NCBI RefSeq assembly: GCF_002362315.1
Contig: NZ_MTZV01000004.1
Location: 1,364,001-1,428,000, forward strand
DNA: 64,000 nucleotides
Reading direction: 5' to 3'
DNA from: Paraburkholderia acidicola
Lineage (GTDB): Bacteria; Pseudomonadota; Gammaproteobacteria; Burkholderiales; Burkholderiaceae
Shown: positions 26,356-35,800 of the stretch, in pieces
Position numbering within the stretch: position 1 is the first letter of the stretch
Layout of the letters: the number at the start of each line of letters is the position of its first letter
Notes under the pieces: generated by a model
Told to the model about the DNA's origin: nothing
What the model saw: the letters and a program-made list of their open reading frames with translations, nothing else
Database searches by the model: none
Program-made: the position numbers and the translations under genes

Positions 26356-26556
26356 ATGAAAAATCTGACGCGAGCAGAAGAGTCCATCGAGCGCAAGTCA
26401 CGCCAGTCCCGGCGGTCGATTTTCGTTGCCATCGCTACGGTACTGGCGCTGCACCCTCTGAACTTGCCTCCGGTGAAGCTTGATTTTCATGTCACGTTGG
26501 ATACGCGGCCGTACCCAGAAGGGTCGTTCAAAAGCTCGCATATGGTGCGCAACTGA
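26356..26556 (+). CDS. Small hypothetical protein
   Basis: 66 residues: basic N-terminus (MKNLTRAEESIERKSRQSRR), then a hydrophobic run (SIFVAIATVLALHPLNL) that could be a membrane segment or signal anchor, then a polar tail. It ends in a TGA one base before the ATG of the methyltransferase-like gene (TGAGATG), so the two are coupled. No family recognised; it might be a leader that sets translation of the downstream gene. Confidence 0.4.
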   Translation: MKNLTRAEESIERKSRQSRRSIFVAIATVLALHPLNLPPVKLDFHVTLDTRPYPEGSFKSSHMVRN

Positions 26557-26557
26557 G

Positions 26558-28222
26558 ATGAATCGTCCTTTGAGTCCAACCGCCGTATTCCGGGACTTCG
26601 TGGTGACCCTGCGTGACCACGGTGTTCCCGATGCATATGAAGCTGCGCTGTCAATGCTCGCTGACTCGCACCGGGGCGATTTGGCCGTGTCAAATACGTT
26701 GCCCATCTTCCCGGAGGACTTGCAGGCGATTCGAGAACAGGTGGAGCCGCAACTTACCGAAATTCTTGATTGGATTTCGGTTTCGGACACAGCTAGACGT
26801 CGGGGGGAGGCTTCGCTGACGCCGGATATCGCGCAGCTCCTGACTGACCTGGTCATAGAAGGTGCACATCCGCGTGCGGTTGTCCTTCAAGACCCTCTTT
26901 GCCTTGCGGCATGTCGATTGAGCAGCGCTGGCGTCTCGGTCGAGCAGTATTGCTCTGGGTCCGACATTCCGGCGCTGTGCGCCGAAATCACCCGTGCTGC
27001 CACCTGGACCGTCGTCGGAGGGGCGGAGGACGTGGTGGGCGTTAAGTCCAATGGATTTTTGCCGATTGAGCGGGTCTCAAAAGCGGATGTCGATAACGAC
27101 GTCGCAATAGCGACATTTCCGCTTATTCCCGGTGTTTCAGGTGGTTTGCATGCAAAACAGCTTCCTTATGCGGCCAGCGAAGACCTTCGTGCGGTTATTT
27201 CGGCCGTTGGCTCAAGTATTCGGCGGCTTATTGCGCTTGTACCAAGCTCTTTGCTCTACCGCACTGGAAAGGCGGCTGATTTTCGGAGTGAACTTCTAAC
27301 CTCAGGACGTTTAGAAGCGGTACTCGAACTTCCCAGTGGCGTGACGCCGCTTGCAACCCACCAGTATTCTCTGCTGATTCTCCGACTCTCAGGAGAGCCG
27401 TCTGCCGACGCGTCTGTGTTAGTCATGGCGTTACCTGAACGTCCAACTTTGGCCACTAGGGGGCGCGGTCGGAGAATTGAGGTTGAGTCGAGTCGCACCC
27501 TCGCCCGTTGCATATTCGATGGCATCGACGGCCGCGTCGCGGATACCGATACCAAGCGCACACTTACTTGCGAAAAAATTACTCGCAGTGGCTCACTCCT
27601 CCCGCGCATGCTGCTTAAAAGTTCCCAGTCAGCGGAAGAAGGTGCCAACAACGGAGCACCACTCCGCGAACTGGTGGATATCTTTCGTCCCTCGTCGATG
27701 CTCGTGGACTCACGAGGCTTGGGCGCTAGCCTGACCACCGAAAGCATAGGTCGCGCGTTCCCGTACGTTCGCTTTGTCGAAACAACACAAGACGAAACTC
27801 CCGACACTGAACAAACCAGGATATCTGACACAGTTGCGGACCTCCAGCCCGGCGACATAGTCATGGTGGCGAAAGGGGCGGTCGGTGCAATGGGACTTGT
27901 TGAAGAGACGTATGCTGGTCGTGTATTCGTGCCGAGCTCCTGCCTCATATTGCGTCCGAAATCTGCGAATTACTCGGAAACACTGTATCTCTTTTTCAAG
28001 AGTGGCATCGGAGCAGAACGTCTTCGACAAATCGTCACTGGAAGTACGGCCCGTAACATCCGACTCTCGGACCTCGGCGGACTTGTCGTTCCGCGTCCTT
28101 CAGAGCGCGCTTGCGTCGCGGCCAAAGATGCACTTCGAGCCATTAACGATAGAACGCGTGAAATCCAGCGTTTGGAAGAAGAACGTGCCCGGATTTTTGC
28201 CAATGCAATTGCGGCAACTTAA
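26558..28222 (+). CDS. HsdM-HsdS-like fusion with lost methyltransferase motifs
   Basis: 554 residues. The N-terminal part follows the outline of N6-adenine type I methyltransferases (SLTPDIAQLLTDLV at 87-100, then LIALVPSSLLYRTGKAADFR at 224-243 and LEAVLELPSGV at 252-262 like the post-motif helices of HsdM). But the SAM-binding motif reads DPLCLAA (112-118) instead of DPACGSG, and the catalytic NPPF position reads ATFPL (185-189), so it should be inactive. The C-terminal part (about 385-554) looks like one HsdS target-recognition half (GDIVMVAKGAVGAMGLVEET, NIRLSDLGGLVVPRPSE, then a coiled helix). It converges on the type I operon and may modify target choice, regulate or decoy. Confidence 0.6.
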   Translation: MNRPLSPTAVFRDFVVTLRDHGVPDAYEAALSMLADSHRGDLAVSNTLPIFPEDLQAIREQVEPQLTEILDWISVSDTARRRGEASLTPDIAQLLTDLVIEGAHPRAVVLQDPLCLAACRLSSAGVSVEQYCSGSDIPALCAEITRAATWTVVGGAEDVVGVKSNGFLPIERVSKADVDNDVAIATFPLIPGVSGGLHAKQLPYAASEDLRAVISAVGSSIRRLIALVPSSLLYRTGKAADFRSELLTSGRLEAVLELPSGVTPLATHQYSLLILRLSGEPSADASVLVMALPERPTLATRGRGRRIEVESSRTLARCIFDGIDGRVADTDTKRTLTCEKITRSGSLLPRMLLKSSQSAEEGANNGAPLRELVDIFRPSSMLVDSRGLGASLTTESIGRAFPYVRFVETTQDETPDTEQTRISDTVADLQPGDIVMVAKGAVGAMGLVEETYAGRVFVPSSCLILRPKSANYSETLYLFFKSGIGAERLRQIVTGSTARNIRLSDLGGLVVPRPSERACVAAKDALRAINDRTREIQRLEEERARIFANAIAAT

Positions 28223-28433
28223 AACATATGTACCCACAGTCGTTCCTATGCTGCCAGGCACTTTCGTGCGAATCGCATAAATCAGCTCGGACTCGGGCTT
28301 TGCCCCACCGCCTGTCCTTGAGCCGAGAGGGTAGGCGGTGGGCCTCGACCTAAACAAGTGGAATCGGGCTGCCGTCATACAGTGGCCGGGGCCTTGGGCC
28401 ATCAAGAAGTTTCACGCTTAACCGGCGCCGGCC

Positions 28434-28595
28434 CTATACCCAACGTCGCAACAGATTCGCGTTCAGCTTGTGGAGGAACGCGATGGCCGCAAGCGACACC
28501 CCTGGCCCTTGGCAGGCTGCAACCACGTGGGCCTTGAACTCCACGCTATAGCGCCGACGCCGACCAAGCGGCACTTCTTCTTCGATAGTGTTCAC
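28434..28595 (-). mobile_element. IS66-type OrfA transposase fragment
   Basis: A 53-codon open stretch from a GTG reads VNTIEEEVPLGRRRRYSVEF, continues KAHVVAACQGPGVSLAAIAF and ends LNANLLRRWV before a TAG. This is the helix-turn-helix start of the IS66-family OrfA (TnpA), which normally runs to over 100 residues. Only this fragment is present. Its position between the methyltransferase-like gene and hsdM suggests past IS activity in assembling the island. Confidence 0.7.
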
Positions 28596-28611
28596 GTGTC
28601 CACGTATTTAG

Positions 28612-28764
28612 TGGGCACGATGCTCCCAAGACCTTCAGCGCAACTCAAGATGGGATGGCCGGGCGCTTACGGAGCAGACCACGCTGGACCGTCTGGTGCA
28701 GCAGCATGCCGAGACCATCTTCGCGCAGGCTAAGGCCGGGGCCTGTACGGACCAGTCAGTGTGA
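28612..28764 (+). pseudogene. C-terminal fragment of an unknown protein
   Basis: An open stretch ends TEQTTLDRLVQQHAETIFAQ then AKAGACTDQSV and a TGA at 28762. The amphipathic helix character looks protein-like, but upstream the frame is closed by TAG within 50 codons and no start with a ribosome site exists. Probably the tail of a gene cut by the rearrangement next to the IS66 fragment. Confidence 0.25.
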
Positions 28765-28768
28765 GCGA

Positions 28769-30388
28769 CTATGGCAACGGCTTCAAATCCAGTTCTCTCA
28801 GGAAAGCGTTGTGCTTGTCCTTCGCAGCCGTAATCGCTTTTTCAATCTCCACCAGCTCTTGATGAGTCTCATCCAGAACAATCTCCGTCTCGCTCACCGC
28901 CGTACTGATATAGCGCGAGATGTTCAGGTTGAAATCGTTATTCTCGATCTCGGCCATCCCCACCTTGCGTGAGTAGCGCGCCTCTTCCTCGCGGAACTGG
29001 TAGGTCTTGATGATCTTGGCGATGTGCTCGGGCTTGAGCTGGTTCTGGCGTTTGCCTTTCTCGAAGTGCTCCGGCCCGCTTGCGTTAATGAACAGGACAT
29101 CGTCCGGCTTCTTACACTTCTTCAACACCAGGATGCAGACGGGGATGCCGGTGGAATAGAACAGATTGGCGGGCAGGCCGATCACCGTGTCAATGTGACC
29201 GTCCTTCAGCAGCTTCATGCGGATGCGTTCTTCCGCCCCACCTCGAAACAGCACGCCGTGCGGCAGGATGATGGCCATCACGCCTTCGTCTTTGAGGTAG
29301 TGGAAGCCGTGCAGCAGGAAGGCGAAGTCGGCAGCGGACTTGGGCGCGAGGCCGTGGCTCTTGAAGCGCACGTCGTCGGCCAGCGCGTCGGTCGGTTCCC
29401 AGCGGTAGCTGAAGGGCGGGTTGGCAACGATGGCGTCAAAGCTCGGCTTCTTGGCCGGGTTCTGCTCCCGCATCATGTCCCACTCGTTGAGCAGGGTATC
29501 TCCGTGGAAGATCTCAAACTCCGTGTCCTTCACCCCGTGCAACAGCATGTTCATGCGCGCAAGGTTGTAGGTCGTGATGTTCTTTTCCTGGCCAAAGATT
29601 TTGCCGATGGTGCCATCTGCCTTGGTCACCTTCTTGCGCACGTTGAGCAACAGCGAGCCGGAGCCACAGGCAAAGTCCAGCACGCTTTCCAGCCGCTTCT
29701 TGGTCCCAGTTTTTGGCTCCTGACTGTCCAGCGTGACGATGGCGGAGAGGATGTCGGAAATCTGCTGCGGGGTGTAGAACTCGCCTGCCTTCTTGCCGGA
29801 CCCAGCGGCAAACTGGCCGATCAGGTATTCATAGGCATCGCCCAGCGCGTCGATGTCGGTGGAGAACTCCGCCAGCCCTTCGGCGATCTTCTGGATGATG
29901 GCGCAGAGTTTAGCGTTCCGGTCGGGGTAGGTTTTGCCGAGCTTCGGGGAACTCAGATCGATCTCGGAGAACAGACCCTGAAAGGTGCTCTCGAAGGATT
30001 CCGTCTCGATGTACTTGAAGCCCGTTTGCAGCGTGTTCAGCAGCTCTGCGTCTTGGGTGCGGGCGAGGTTGGCGATGCTGTTCCAGAGATGCGCGGGCTG
30101 AATGACGTAATGCACCTTGCGGCGCATCTGCTTCTCGAACGCCGGGATGTCGTCAACGTTGTTCGCATACCAGAGCGCCAACGGCACCTTGCGGATGTCG
30201 CTTCCCACATCAGGGTAGTCCCGCCCCAACTCCTTCTTCGCCGCCGTTTCGTAATTGTCCGAAAGGTAGCGCAGGAAAAGGAAGGACAGCATGTAGTCGC
30301 GGAAGTCGTCCGCATCCATGGCGCCGCGCAGTTGGTCCGCGATGCTCCAGAGGGTCTGATTGAGTTGCTTTTGTTTGGATTCGTTCAT
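28769..30388 (-). CDS. hsdM: Type I restriction-modification methyltransferase subunit HsdM
   Basis: 539 residues, family length. The SAM motif DFACGSG lies at 238-244 and the adenine-methylase motif NPPF at 323-326 (VANPPFSYRW), both intact. The N-terminal helical domain (QTLWSIADQLRGAMDADDFR) is typical. HsdM methylates adenine in the target chosen by HsdS and is needed for both modification and restriction. It is the last gene of the operon hsdR-hsdS-prrC-hsdM, with an ATGA overlap to prrC. The closeness of the whole set to the EcoR124/prr type suggests a type IC system; that is inference. Confidence 0.96.
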   Translation of the reverse strand: MNESKQKQLNQTLWSIADQLRGAMDADDFRDYMLSFLFLRYLSDNYETAAKKELGRDYPDVGSDIRKVPLALWYANNVDDIPAFEKQMRRKVHYVIQPAHLWNSIANLARTQDAELLNTLQTGFKYIETESFESTFQGLFSEIDLSSPKLGKTYPDRNAKLCAIIQKIAEGLAEFSTDIDALGDAYEYLIGQFAAGSGKKAGEFYTPQQISDILSAIVTLDSQEPKTGTKKRLESVLDFACGSGSLLLNVRKKVTKADGTIGKIFGQEKNITTYNLARMNMLLHGVKDTEFEIFHGDTLLNEWDMMREQNPAKKPSFDAIVANPPFSYRWEPTDALADDVRFKSHGLAPKSAADFAFLLHGFHYLKDEGVMAIILPHGVLFRGGAEERIRMKLLKDGHIDTVIGLPANLFYSTGIPVCILVLKKCKKPDDVLFINASGPEHFEKGKRQNQLKPEHIAKIIKTYQFREEEARYSRKVGMAEIENNDFNLNISRYISTAVSETEIVLDETHQELVEIEKAITAAKDKHNAFLRELDLKPLP

Positions 30389-31569
30389 GGGATCGTGGCA
30401 GGTGCGGCTGCGGCTGGTGTCGGTGTTGGCGCCGTCTCAAGGATGTCAGGCAGGTCAAATTGGAATTTGGTGGTGAAGTCTTCCAGAATGCGCCGGAACA
30501 GCTCTTTGTTGTCATCCCCCATTTCGGTTGGTTCGTGGATGGCGTATTTGCCATGACTGAGGAGGTTCAGCGCGCGGTTGTAGAGTGCACGGTCTTCCTC
30601 GATGCTCAGCGCCCTAAGGCAGAAGGAGATGTCAGCGTGGCCGAAGAACGACGCCGTTTTTTCCATGATGCTGCGCAGGGCGTTGAAATGGAAGGTGTAT
30701 AGCTTGCCGGTGCTGGGGGCAGCGGCAAGTTGGAGCTCAGCGAGTGACGCGACGTGATGGAAAAAGGGCGTGTCTTCGGTGGCCCGCAAGGTATATGCGC
30801 CGTCTCCGTTCGGGCGGTGCAGAAAGTAGCGCTTGTGGGTAACCCTCGACTCGCCCTCTTTTGCTCTGCCAATCTCGTTGCACATCACGTTGAAGAACAG
30901 GGCGTGATGGGACGAGAAAACAACCTTGATGGGCGCGGGAGTGCCGTCCTGGCCTTTGCGGCTCACAGCCCGGCGCAAAAGTTGGGCGAGGTCGCAAGCC
31001 ACGGCGATGGCGTTGTTGTCGTCCAGTGAAGAGATGGGGTCATCAATGTAGAGATATTTGTTCACTTGATAGGAGACGTGACCGTCGAGCATCCGCTCGC
31101 AAATGGCCATGAAGAGGCACCAGATGAAGATATTCTGCTCGCCACGGGAGATCTTGATGTTCTCGGCCTCACGGTTCCGGAAAGAGACCGTCCATGTCTC
31201 GTAGTCAATGTCGAAATCGAAGTCCGCATAACGGTCGAGGTAGCCCGCAATCGTTTCGTCCAGTGCGAGGTCTTTCAGACCGTTGAAGAAGCTGGAATTG
31301 GGATTGAGTCTGAGCCGCCGGACAGCATCACCGTCTAGATCGTTATCCCAGGTGAACAAGTCTTCGGTAAAGGCATTGAAGTAGAGGGTGTCGGCAGCGC
31401 CATTGTTCTTGCGCTTCCCCTCGTCCTTGAACTCCATCGACAGCCGCGTCTTGCCCGTGCGGTTGTAGGCGTATAGGAGAATGAGCTCTACTCCGCCCAG
31501 ATCGTCACGCAGCTTTCTCGTGAGTTTCCTGAGGTTGGCGTATTTGTTGATCTTTGGCTTGGTGCTCAT
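30385..31569 (-). CDS. prrC: PrrC-type anticodon nuclease linked to type I restriction
   Basis: 394 residues, matching the 396 of E. coli PrrC. N-terminal ATPase: Walker A AYNRTGKT (34-41), the family stretch LYFNAFTEDLFTWDNDL (62-78), ABC signature SRGEQN (141-146), Walker B YLYIDDPISSLDD (172-184) and switch SSHH (219-222). The C-terminal nuclease keeps the known triad: R299 and E303 in LRSIMEKTASFFG, and H339 in LLSHGK, equivalent to R320, E324 and H356. PrrC cuts a tRNA anticodon loop (tRNA-Lys in E. coli) when phage proteins disturb the restriction complex. It overlaps hsdS and hsdM by four bases each, the layout needed for silencing by the Hsd complex. Confidence 0.92.
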   Translation of the reverse strand: MSTKPKINKYANLRKLTRKLRDDLGGVELILLYAYNRTGKTRLSMEFKDEGKRKNNGAADTLYFNAFTEDLFTWDNDLDGDAVRRLRLNPNSSFFNGLKDLALDETIAGYLDRYADFDFDIDYETWTVSFRNREAENIKISRGEQNIFIWCLFMAICERMLDGHVSYQVNKYLYIDDPISSLDDNNAIAVACDLAQLLRRAVSRKGQDGTPAPIKVVFSSHHALFFNVMCNEIGRAKEGESRVTHKRYFLHRPNGDGAYTLRATEDTPFFHHVASLAELQLAAAPSTGKLYTFHFNALRSIMEKTASFFGHADISFCLRALSIEEDRALYNRALNLLSHGKYAIHEPTEMGDDNKELFRRILEDFTTKFQFDLPDILETAPTPTPAAAAPATIP

Positions 31570-32870
31570 GCCTCAACCTCTTCTGAGGATGGAAAAAGCT
31601 GCTGCATCAACCCTTTTTTGTGGGTCTTAAGGGCTTCGAGCTTTTGGGCTTCGGCGGCGATCAGGGCATCGAGGCTACGTAGGCAGGAAGTGACTTTCCG
31701 CTGTTCCGCTTCCTCTGGCGGAAACGCGAACTGAATTTCCCGTATCAGCCCCTGACTGAGGTTTTCTTGCCCACCGCTATTGCTCATTCCCCGAATTTCG
31801 TCGTATCGGGCCGCCAAGTTCGTGAAGACAAAATATGGATCTATGCCTTTTCGAGGAAGAATTGCAGCGCATGCCTGGTTGGTTGCAGCCTCGATTCCTA
31901 GCAAGGCGACTTGTCCGCGGGTCTTTCCCTGGCCGTACATTGCCATCAATACCGTGCCTTTAGGAAAGAGCTTCGCCGAAGAATTGGCCATTCCCTCCGC
32001 ACTTATAAATTCCTCAGCACTGCAAATCACCCGGAAGTCCACTAATGACGTTGTGATCCAAGGAATATTTCCGTTCCAGTACGCTTTTTCGGTGCGACTT
32101 GGGGTACCCCCGGAAGTCGTCTCAAATGTGGCACCCAACGAATCACTCACCCACTCCGCGGCGTTTTGAAATTCGGGAAAGCGGAGGCGGGGTTGGGTTT
32201 CGCCTTCGCGGGGGAAAAGCTGTTGCATCAGACCTTTTTTATGTGTCTTGAGCGCGTCCACTTTCCGCGCTTGCGCAGCTATCAGCTCGTCCACCGAACT
32301 CAGGCATTCGGCGATTTTTTCTTGTTCAGCGCGACCTGGTGTCGGGATTTCGACACCAAAGAAGGTTCCCCTACTGATATTCAGAAGGCCATTGCTTCGG
32401 GCGCCGCTTGTGATGTGCCGCTTTAGCTGCCTGCCATGTTGGTTTTGCTCAAAGCAGTTCTGGAAGAAGCCCTTCGAGTAACCATCTTTAAGCCGGAAAC
32501 TGATGAAGACATTTGGCGCGGCCACTTGTCCCCAACCCTGCAATAGATAAACGCAGCCTTGCGGAAATTTGAGCGAGTTGCCTTTATTAAAAACAAAGTC
32601 GCCGTCTTTGACTGCGGTGTAGAGTTGATACTGATTGCCTGAGATATCCCGCCCGAATTTCTCAGCCTGCGAGACAAAGCCAATCCCAGCGGAGATGCTA
32701 ACTGGCGTCAGCTTCCTTTCCCCGACACGCTCCGTCACCGGCGTAGATGCTTGATGGAGGGTTATGAGTTTCCACGCCTCCGTCCCGCGAAACTCCGGAA
32801 ACCGCAGTTTCGGCACTAGCGCGGGCCTTGCCTCTTCCGTCGTCGTGGTGGCTTTGTTCTTACTGCTCAT
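31566..32870 (-). CDS. hsdS: Type I restriction-modification specificity subunit HsdS
   Basis: About 434 residues from an ATG at 32870 that overlaps the hsdR end by 11 bases; a start at 32933 would overlap by 74. Two target-recognition domains (about 25-185 and 240-390) are each followed by a conserved helical spacer, EKIAECLSSVDELIAAQARK and RKVTSCLRSLDALIAAEAQK. Both spacers end in the identical KTHKKGLMQQLFP. This internal repeat sets the distance between the two half-sites and is a classic place for recombination. The target sequence cannot be read from the protein. Confidence 0.95.
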   Translation of the reverse strand: MSSKNKATTTTEEARPALVPKLRFPEFRGTEAWKLITLHQASTPVTERVGERKLTPVSISAGIGFVSQAEKFGRDISGNQYQLYTAVKDGDFVFNKGNSLKFPQGCVYLLQGWGQVAAPNVFISFRLKDGYSKGFFQNCFEQNQHGRQLKRHITSGARSNGLLNISRGTFFGVEIPTPGRAEQEKIAECLSSVDELIAAQARKVDALKTHKKGLMQQLFPREGETQPRLRFPEFQNAAEWVSDSLGATFETTSGGTPSRTEKAYWNGNIPWITTSLVDFRVICSAEEFISAEGMANSSAKLFPKGTVLMAMYGQGKTRGQVALLGIEAATNQACAAILPRKGIDPYFVFTNLAARYDEIRGMSNSGGQENLSQGLIREIQFAFPPEEAEQRKVTSCLRSLDALIAAEAQKLEALKTHKKGLMQQLFPSSEEVEA

Positions 32871-35800
32871 ACGCGCTAAGTCCTGAAATGTCGCGGCCAC
32901 CGGCGCGTTTAGTGAGGAGGGGGTGGAGGTCATCCATGAGGGCGAGTTCGGCCTGGGTGCGGGCTTTCCAGCCGAGGTCGAGCGGGGCCATCAGGTCGCT
33001 GAGTCGCTCGCCATCGAAGATCATGCGGTCGAGGATGCCGTCCACGAAGCTTTGAAGGGCGGCGGTGCTGAGGCCGTGCTTCGCTGCGATGTCGGCGAGT
33101 TCTTTGGCGCTTTTCTCCGCCGTGAAGCGGGTATAGCCGTCGCGGATGGCGGCTTCAGAGAGGCCCTCACCCGCCCGGAGCGTGGCGATGTATTCTGCGA
33201 TGTCGTCGCGCTCGTTCATGAACTTGGCATCGGCGCTGATGAGGCCGATGAGTTCCTCGCGGGTCATCTTGGCCTTGCCGGGCTCCTTGGCGGAAAACTT
33301 GGCGATGAGGCCCATGATGTAGTCGTAGTCGATGACGGCGGAAGCGAAGAGGACAAACTCGAAGTCGAGCTGGTCCACGGGGTCATCGTTGCCGGGGCCA
33401 TCCCCTTCCTTGACGTCTTTGCCCTGCTGCGCTCTGAGCTCTTTGGCAGTTTGCAGATACTGGCCTTTGAAGCCGCGCAGGTTTTCATCGGGCAGCACCT
33501 GCTCGATGACGGCCTTGTTGTCTTCGCTGAGGTCGGTGTATTGGTCCAGCTGGGTTTTGAGTCGCTGGACTTCCTTGAAGTGGCTGATGAAGGCGGCGCG
33601 GGCCTCGTCGCCCTTCAGGTTGGCTACGGCGGATGGCGTGCAAGCAAGGCCCTGGGACGCCATGAAGTCGTCCAACTTCTGCACTGCAGTCTCCAGCTTC
33701 TGGATGACCACAGGCGCCTTGTCCACGAGCCAGATTTCTCGCGCCTGCTCGCCGGTCTTCTCTCCGGAGAAGAGGGCGATGGCAGCATCGACGGAATCTT
33801 GCTGTTGGCGAAAGTCGAGGATGTTGCCGTAGGGCTTGGTGCCGTTGAGCACGCGATTGGTGCGGGAGAACGCCTGGATCAAGCCGTGGTGCTTGAGGTT
33901 CTTGTCCACATAGAGCGTGTTCAGGAACTTGGAATCGAAGCCGGTGAGCAGCATGTCCACCACGATGGTGACGTCGATCTTCTGCGCGGCCGGATAGTCG
34001 GCATTGGGCCACTGCTGGTCCTTGATGCGTTTCTGCACATCCTGGTAGTAGAGGTCGAACTCGCTCAAGCGGTGGTTGGTGCCGTAGCGGGCGTTGTAGT
34101 CGACGAGGATGGCCTTGAGCGCAGCTTTCTTGCCCTCGGGATCTTCTTCGTTGTCCGCTTGTTCCTGCGGCAGGTCTTCCTGGATCTGCTTGACGTCTGG
34201 GTCACCCTCGGCAGGCGGGGAAAAGACGCAGGCAATGTTCAGCGGCTTGAAATCGGGATCGGTGGCCTGCTTGTCCGCTTGCATGGTCTTGAACAGAGCG
34301 TGGTATTCGATGGCGTCGTTGATGGACGCGGTGGTGAGGATCGCGTTGAAGCGGCGCCCGCCGGTAGCTGCATCGTGCTTGGCAAGAATGGCCTCGATGA
34401 CGGCCTTCTTGGCAATGGCTTCGCCGGGCTTTGGTGGGTTCTTTCCCTCGGGCTTGAAGTAGTCAACGTGGAAGCGCAGAACGTTGCCATCTTCGATGGC
34501 ATGGGTGATGGTGTAGGCGTGGAGCTGCTTGTGGAAAAGCTCCTCGGTGGTCCGATACGAAGCCACCTCACCGTCGATTTTTATGCGACTGGCGTTGCCA
34601 TTGGGTCCACCAAATATCGGCGTGCCGGTGAAACCGAAGAGCTGTGCCTTAGGGAAAAATGCTTTGATGGCTTTGTGATTGTCGCCAAACTGCGAACGGT
34701 GACATTCGTCGAAGATGAAGACAATGCGCTTGTCCTGCAGTGCTTCAAGTTGTTCCTTGTAGGTAGCGTGGCCGTTCTTGCTGCGCTGTTTGTTGCGCTT
34801 GCTGTTTTCGTCCAGCGCCAGGCCGAGCTTCTGGATGGTGGTGACGATGACCTTGTCAGCGTAATCCTCTGAAAGTAGGCGGCGCACAAGGGCGGCGGTG
34901 TTTGTGTTTTCTTCGACGCAACCTTCCTGGAACCTGTTGAATTCCTCCCGTGTCTGGCGGTCGAGGTCTTTTCGGTCCACGACGAAGACACACTTGAAAA
35001 TGTGGTCGTTTTCCTTCAACAGGGTAGAGGCCTTGAAGGAGGTGAGCGTCTTGCCGCTGCCAGTGGTGTGCCAGATGTAGCCGTTGCCGTTGTCTTCGTC
35101 GATGCATTTGACGATGTGTTGCACGGCATAGACCTGGTACGGCCGCATGATCATGAGCTTTTGCTCACCCGCAAGCAACACCATGTAGCGGCTGATGGTG
35201 CGGCCGAGGTCGCACTTTCTCAGGAAGTGTTCGGCGAACTCGTCGAGTTGGGTGATCTTGCGGTTGTCCTCGCCTGCAAACTCATAGATGGGCAGAAAGC
35301 GCTCGTCGGCATTGAAGGCGAAGTGCCGGACGTTATTGTTGGCGAAGTAGTAGGTGCGGTCGCGGTTGCTGACGATGAACAGCTGCACGAAGCAGAGCAG
35401 CGTCTTGGTGTAGCCGTTGCCGGAGTCCTGCTTGTATTCGACGATCTGCTCCATCGCCCGGCGCGGATTGACGCCCAGGGTTTTCAGCTCGATCTGCACA
35501 CAGGGCACGCCGTTGATGAGCAGGATGACGTCGTAGCGATGGTGGCTGTTGTCGGTGTTGATTCGCAGCTGGTGAACGACCTCGAAGTGGTTTTTGCACC
35601 AGTCCTTGATGTTCACCAGCGTGTAGTTCAACGGTGTGCCGTCGTCGCGGATGAAGGCGTTGATGCCGCGCAGGGTCTTGGCAGCGGTGTAGACATCCGC
35701 GGTAACTATTTCATCCAAGAGCCTGGCAAACTCGGCTTCGGTCAGCTTGACGCGGTTGAGGGCCTCGAACTTCTCCCGGAAGTTCCTTTCCAGCGCGGCG

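Noticed and set aside
29024..30556. A 510-codon open frame opposite hsdM
   Set aside because: Overlaps hsdM, whose motifs are intact; no independent evidence.
30385..31569. Reading the ATPase as RloC instead of PrrC
   Set aside because: RloC is about twice as long and has a zinc-hook coiled coil; this protein has the PrrC length and collinear motifs.
32923..34872. A 649-codon open frame opposite hsdR
   Set aside because: Mirror of hsdR codon usage; repetitive valine/leucine/glutamate-rich sequence without motifs.
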